The notes under the pieces are model-generated. The model had not been told where the DNA came from and did no database searches. It saw only the letters and a list, made by a program, of their open reading frames with translations. Positions 60,908 to 64,000 of a stretch of DNA of 64,000 nucleotides are shown piece by piece. Origin of the DNA: Anaerolineaceae bacterium (lineage in GTDB: Bacteria > Chloroflexota > Anaerolineae > Anaerolineales > Villigracilaceae). A program made the position numbers and the translations under genes. Each line of letters starts with the position of its first letter. Position 1 is the stretch's first letter. The stretch lies in the NCBI GenBank assembly GCA_009885945.1, contig VFJR01000043.1:1-64000 (forward strand), read 5' to 3'.

Positions 60908-62599
60908 TTATGAAACCAGAGCCGCCTTCTGCTCTACAATGTTGCCCAGCAAACCATAATGAGAGCGCAAAGAGATGGTTGTGTTATCGGGATCCAACTC
61001 ATCCGCATTGTGATAAGAAGAGATGGCGCGGGAATAATCATTTAAGCGGCGATAGACATTGCCAAGGCGATTCCAAGTGATAGCCTTATCTTTATCTTCG
61101 GCAAACAATTCAATGCCGCGTTGATATAAGACAATGGCTTCTGTAAACAATCCTTTTTGAACATACGCCAAAGCAAGATTGCTATAGGGCCAGGCAAACT
61201 GACGATCCAACTCAATGGCTTTTCGATACGCGTCAATTGCATCTTCACACGCGCCCGAATTCAAATACACGTTGCCCAATTCATTCCAAACATGCGCGTT
61301 ACGCGTGTCCATTGCAATACGCACATCCCCATTGGCGCTTACTTGCGTCTCAGGAGCCTGAGCATGTATCGCCTCAAAACGATCCGATAATGTTTGCACG
61401 GGCATGGCAGAATCTTTTAGATATTCTTCGTAAGCGGCTTCCAAATTTTGATCTTCAACATCCACGCCTGATTCAACTTCAGCAACAGATTCTTCAACTT
61501 GGAGTATTTCCTGCTCAACAATTGGCGCTTCCTCTTCAGCTTGAAGTTGAATCTCACTCACTGAATCATTCTCAGCGGCTGATTCAATTTTAGCGGCAGG
61601 CACAAATTCGGTAAAAGTTTCCACAGCTTCCATTGTCACATCTGAAGTGCTTGCAATGGTTTCTACAATATCCTGCTTTAGCGCTTCGGCTTCATCTTCA
61701 ATCTCAACTTCATCTTGAGCGATCAATTCTTCTAACCAAGCAGGAGATGGCGCGGCTTCAAGTACTTGCCCTGGTTGAACAGCGGGCAATTCTTCTACCA
61801 GCCAATTGGCATAATTTTCTTCCTCTGCCAGCGCTTTAATTTCTTGAAGCTCAATCGATAATTCAACTTCTTCGCTTGCTACTGGAGCAGACTCTTCCAG
61901 CACGATCATTTCTTCATTGGGCAAAATGCCAACTTGTTCAACTTCTGCAACATCATCTGTCACAACATGGACAATTGTTACTTCATCCGTAGCAGCGGGC
62001 TGATCAACGATCATCTGGTTTAGCAGTTCTCGCGGCGCAATGGTTGAATCCACTTCGACAGTTTCGTCCAATTGATCACGGAAGCCTGTGTTCTCGCCAT
62101 CCAACTCATCCGCTTTCTGAAAAGATTGAAAGGCATGTTCATAATCGTTGAGTTTGCGATATAAATTACCCAAACGATTCCATGTAATGGCTTTGTCTTT
62201 GTTATCTGCAAAGAGATCAATGCTCATCGCGTAGAGCGGAATCGCATCCTCATGCCTGCCTTGAGTTGCCAAGGTGAGGGCAAGGTTACTGAGCGGCCAG
62301 CCAGCTTTCGCGTCCAGCTCGACCGCTTTTTGGTAGGCAGAAATCGCATCATCGTAGGAGCCTGCTTTGAAGTGAGCATCTCCTAAGTCTGTCCAATTCT
62401 GCGCGCTAGCGGGATCAATATCAACAGCGTGGCGATACGCCTGCACTGCTTCTTTGTTGCGATCATCTTTATCAAAAACATTGCCCAGCCGAATCCAGGG
62501 ATTAATAAAGCGGTCGTTAAATTCAGCATTCTTCTTTTGATAGTGTAAGATCGAATCAAAGATATTGCCTAAATCTTTCCAAAATTCATAGTCACTCAT
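60908..62599 (-). CDS. TPR repeat protein, paralogue 2
   Basis: A 563-residue protein. TPRs at ~1-165 (FWKDLGNIFDSILHYQKKN, NWTDLGDAHFKAGSYDDAISAYQKAVELD, WNRLGNLYRKLNDYEHAFQSFQKADELD) and ~430-555 (WNELGNVYLNSGACEDAIDAYRKAIELD, SNLALAYVQKGLFTEAIVLYQRGIEL) flank a very acidic, Glu/Val/Ala-rich linker (~170-425) with low complexity. The TPR module of three repeats (~105 residues) recurs in all three neighbouring genes. It starts MSDYEFW, like MSDHEFW of paralogue 1. Role unknown. Confidence 0.85.
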   Translation of the reverse strand: MSDYEFWKDLGNIFDSILHYQKKNAEFNDRFINPWIRLGNVFDKDDRNKEAVQAYRHAVDIDPASAQNWTDLGDAHFKAGSYDDAISAYQKAVELDAKAGWPLSNLALTLATQGRHEDAIPLYAMSIDLFADNKDKAITWNRLGNLYRKLNDYEHAFQSFQKADELDGENTGFRDQLDETVEVDSTIAPRELLNQMIVDQPAATDEVTIVHVVTDDVAEVEQVGILPNEEMIVLEESAPVASEEVELSIELQEIKALAEEENYANWLVEELPAVQPGQVLEAAPSPAWLEELIAQDEVEIEDEAEALKQDIVETIASTSDVTMEAVETFTEFVPAAKIESAAENDSVSEIQLQAEEEAPIVEQEILQVEESVAEVESGVDVEDQNLEAAYEEYLKDSAMPVQTLSDRFEAIHAQAPETQVSANGDVRIAMDTRNAHVWNELGNVYLNSGACEDAIDAYRKAIELDRQFAWPYSNLALAYVQKGLFTEAIVLYQRGIELFAEDKDKAITWNRLGNVYRRLNDYSRAISSYHNADELDPDNTTISLRSHYGLLGNIVEQKAALVS

Positions 62600-62626
62600 T
62601 TTTACCTCCGTTGGCTAGTGAGTGGA

Positions 62627-64000
62627 TTAACCAGTGTAGCAATTGCCCAGCAGGGTTAAGCGCGTGCGTGCGAGCAATGATGGTTTTTCGTTCGAGAGTT
62701 TGAGCGCATTTTCATAAGCGGCGGCGGCACGATCAACATCGTTCAATTTGCGATAGACGTTGCCAAGCCGATTCCATGAAACAACTTTGTCTTTATCGCT
62801 AGTGAACAATTCAATGCTTTTTAAGTAAAGCGATTCGGCTTGCTTTAATTTTCCCTGAAAGACATACGCCATGGCAAGGTTACTTTGCGCCCAGCCAGAA
62901 TCGGGATCAATCTCCACTGCTTTGGTGTAAGCCTGCATTGCTTCAGTATAGGAACCCGACTTGAAGAACAAATTGCCAAGCTCTGTCCACACTTGCACAT
63001 TCTGCGAATTGGATTCGGAGTACGCCAGAGTGGCTTGGTCACGTCTGCCTGCATTTTGCGGGTCAAGATCATCTGCCATTTGGTAGGCTTTGACCGCATT
63101 CTCATAATCATTCATGTGACGATATAAATTACCCAAGCTGTTCCATGAAGCGGCTTTTTCAACATCATGTTCAAGCAATGTAATGCTATGTTGATAAAGA
63201 AGCACAGCTTCTGGATACTTGCTCTGTGCAAGATAAGTGAGCGCCAAATTGCTGTAGGGCCAGCCAAAAGAACGATCCAATTCAATAGCCTTGTTATAGG
63301 CACGAATGGCTTCGTCATAATTTTCATCGCGGAAATGAATGTTTCCTTTTTCATTCCACACGGCTGGGTTTTTTGAATCTGCCATTACATCCCGCCCTTC
63401 GCTATGCTCAGCCTGAGACACAGGCGCTGGGACAGTCATTTCGGCTGGGTAAGCAGTGGATACATACGAATGTGTGTTCATGAGCAAATCCTCCAATAAG
63501 TTTGCAGTCTCTTTATGTACAATTTCACTGGGCTGAACCATCCACATGGGCGTGTTTGTTTCTTCTCCCAGAATTTCCCTAGACAAAGGGTAAGGAAATA
63601 AATTATTTTTCAGCGCTGTATTTTGTTGTACGGCTACATCGCGCGAAATCAGCACATCAACATCAACTTCAACTTGCGATGCCGCAGGTTTTGTTACAGC
63701 ACGCCCGCTCAGTAAATCTGAGTTCTGATAAGCGCGCAGCGCTTTTTCATAGTCATTACTTGCACGATATAAACTTGCAAGACGATCCCAGGCAACCGCT
63801 TTGTCGCCATCATCATTGAAGAGCTCAATACTGCGCAAACACAAGTTAATGGCTTTTTCATTCATGTCTTTATTGGAATAAGCAAGCGCTAGGTTTGCAT
63901 AGGACCAGCCATTCCCGCGGTCCAACTCTATGGCTTTATTGAATGCATCAATCGATTCATCTAATTCGTTGATCTTCAAATACAACAAACCCAACTCATT
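62627..64000 (-). CDS. TPR repeat protein, paralogue 3 (5' end outside the window)
   Basis: The frame is open to the window edge (last codons read N-E-L-G-L-L-Y), so the N-terminus is missing; no start can be set. The visible ~457 residues hold a TPR module at the N-terminal side (ESIDAFNKAIELDRGNGWSY), a linker (~95-205) and two further modules in succession (WNEKGNIHFRDENYDEAIRAYNKAIELD; WTELGNLFFKSGSYTEAMQAYTKAVEID; WNRLGNVYRKLNDVDRAAAAYENALKL). It lies 27 bp upstream of paralogue 2 and is probably co-transcribed. Confidence 0.85.
   Translation of the reverse strand, partial: NELGLLYLKINELDESIDAFNKAIELDRGNGWSYANLALAYSNKDMNEKAINLCLRSIELFNDDGDKAVAWDRLASLYRASNDYEKALRAYQNSDLLSGRAVTKPAASQVEVDVDVLISRDVAVQQNTALKNNLFPYPLSREILGEETNTPMWMVQPSEIVHKETANLLEDLLMNTHSYVSTAYPAEMTVPAPVSQAEHSEGRDVMADSKNPAVWNEKGNIHFRDENYDEAIRAYNKAIELDRSFGWPYSNLALTYLAQSKYPEAVLLYQHSITLLEHDVEKAASWNSLGNLYRHMNDYENAVKAYQMADDLDPQNAGRRDQATLAYSESNSQNVQVWTELGNLFFKSGSYTEAMQAYTKAVEIDPDSGWAQSNLAMAYVFQGKLKQAESLYLKSIELFTSDKDKVVSWNRLGNVYRKLNDVDRAAAAYENALKLSNEKPSLLARTRLTLLGNCYTG

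Noticed and set aside
1-64000. tRNA, rRNA, transposase, integrase or CRISPR features
   Set aside because: Scanning the gaps by eye showed no cloverleaf-like segments, rRNA stretches, spaced repeats or transposase motifs; a tool-based scan could still find a small RNA.

Overview
The window looks like a chromosomal piece of an uncultured Chloroflexota bacterium, probably class Anaerolineae. This is inferred from gene content and layout: NBR1-Ig-like surface lipoproteins, a KimA-type K+ importer, a dcw cell-division cluster with mraZ, many lipoproteins, MurG reading GGTGGGVYPA, and REP-like palindromes in many intergenic gaps. No rRNA, tRNA, transposase, phage gene or CRISPR array was seen. Coding density is high and most genes sit in operons with ATGA, GTGA or TAATG junctions.

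Layout. (1) 181-3644: a KimA-like K+ importer followed by two RCK (TrkA/KtrA-type) proteins. (2) 3701-7620: the conserved rpmH-rnpA-yidD-yidC-jag block, interrupted by a PQQ-propeller lipoprotein and closed by a terminator. (3) 7658-11332: a cobalamin riboswitch and a corrinoid uptake/adenosylation operon (btuF, btuC, btuD, cobO). (4) 11341-16453, minus strand: an ABC-F protein, two NBR1-Ig-like surface proteins and lysine 2,3-aminomutase. (5) 16696-19540: yebC, ruvC, ruvA, proC. (6) 19562-32417, minus strand: gmk and a rhomboid protease, then an oxidoreductase, two GT-C-like membrane proteins, a fused ATP sulfurylase/APS kinase, an SDR, a fused CMP-nonulosonate synthetase/HAD phosphatase, NeuB, and two PAPS-type sulfotransferases. 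Together these look like a pathway for a sulfated, nonulosonic-acid-containing surface glycan. (7) 32635-40715: zinc-ribbon protein, DsbA-like protein, deoxynucleoside kinase, a kinase/receiver pair with degenerate receivers, a GT2 glycosyltransferase, and a large DNA-methylase-like protein that appears to have lost its catalytic motifs. (8) 40774-58220, minus strand: the complete dcw order mraZ-rsmH-ftsL-ftsI-murF-mraY-murD-ftsW-murG-cvpA-murC-murB-ddl-ftsQ-ftsA-ftsZ, without murE, driven by a recognisable promoter with three MraZ boxes. (9) 58379-64000: a methyltransferase gene carrying an in-frame palindromic repeat, and three tandem paralogous TPR genes, the last cut by the window edge.

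The most unusual points are the sulfation plus nonulosonate locus, the apparently dead DNA-methylase-like protein, KimA linked to RCK proteins without a TrkH/KtrB partner, and dispersed repeats that have entered reading frames (murD, the methyltransferase, the end of mraZ). Functions rest on motif recognition by eye; no database search was run.
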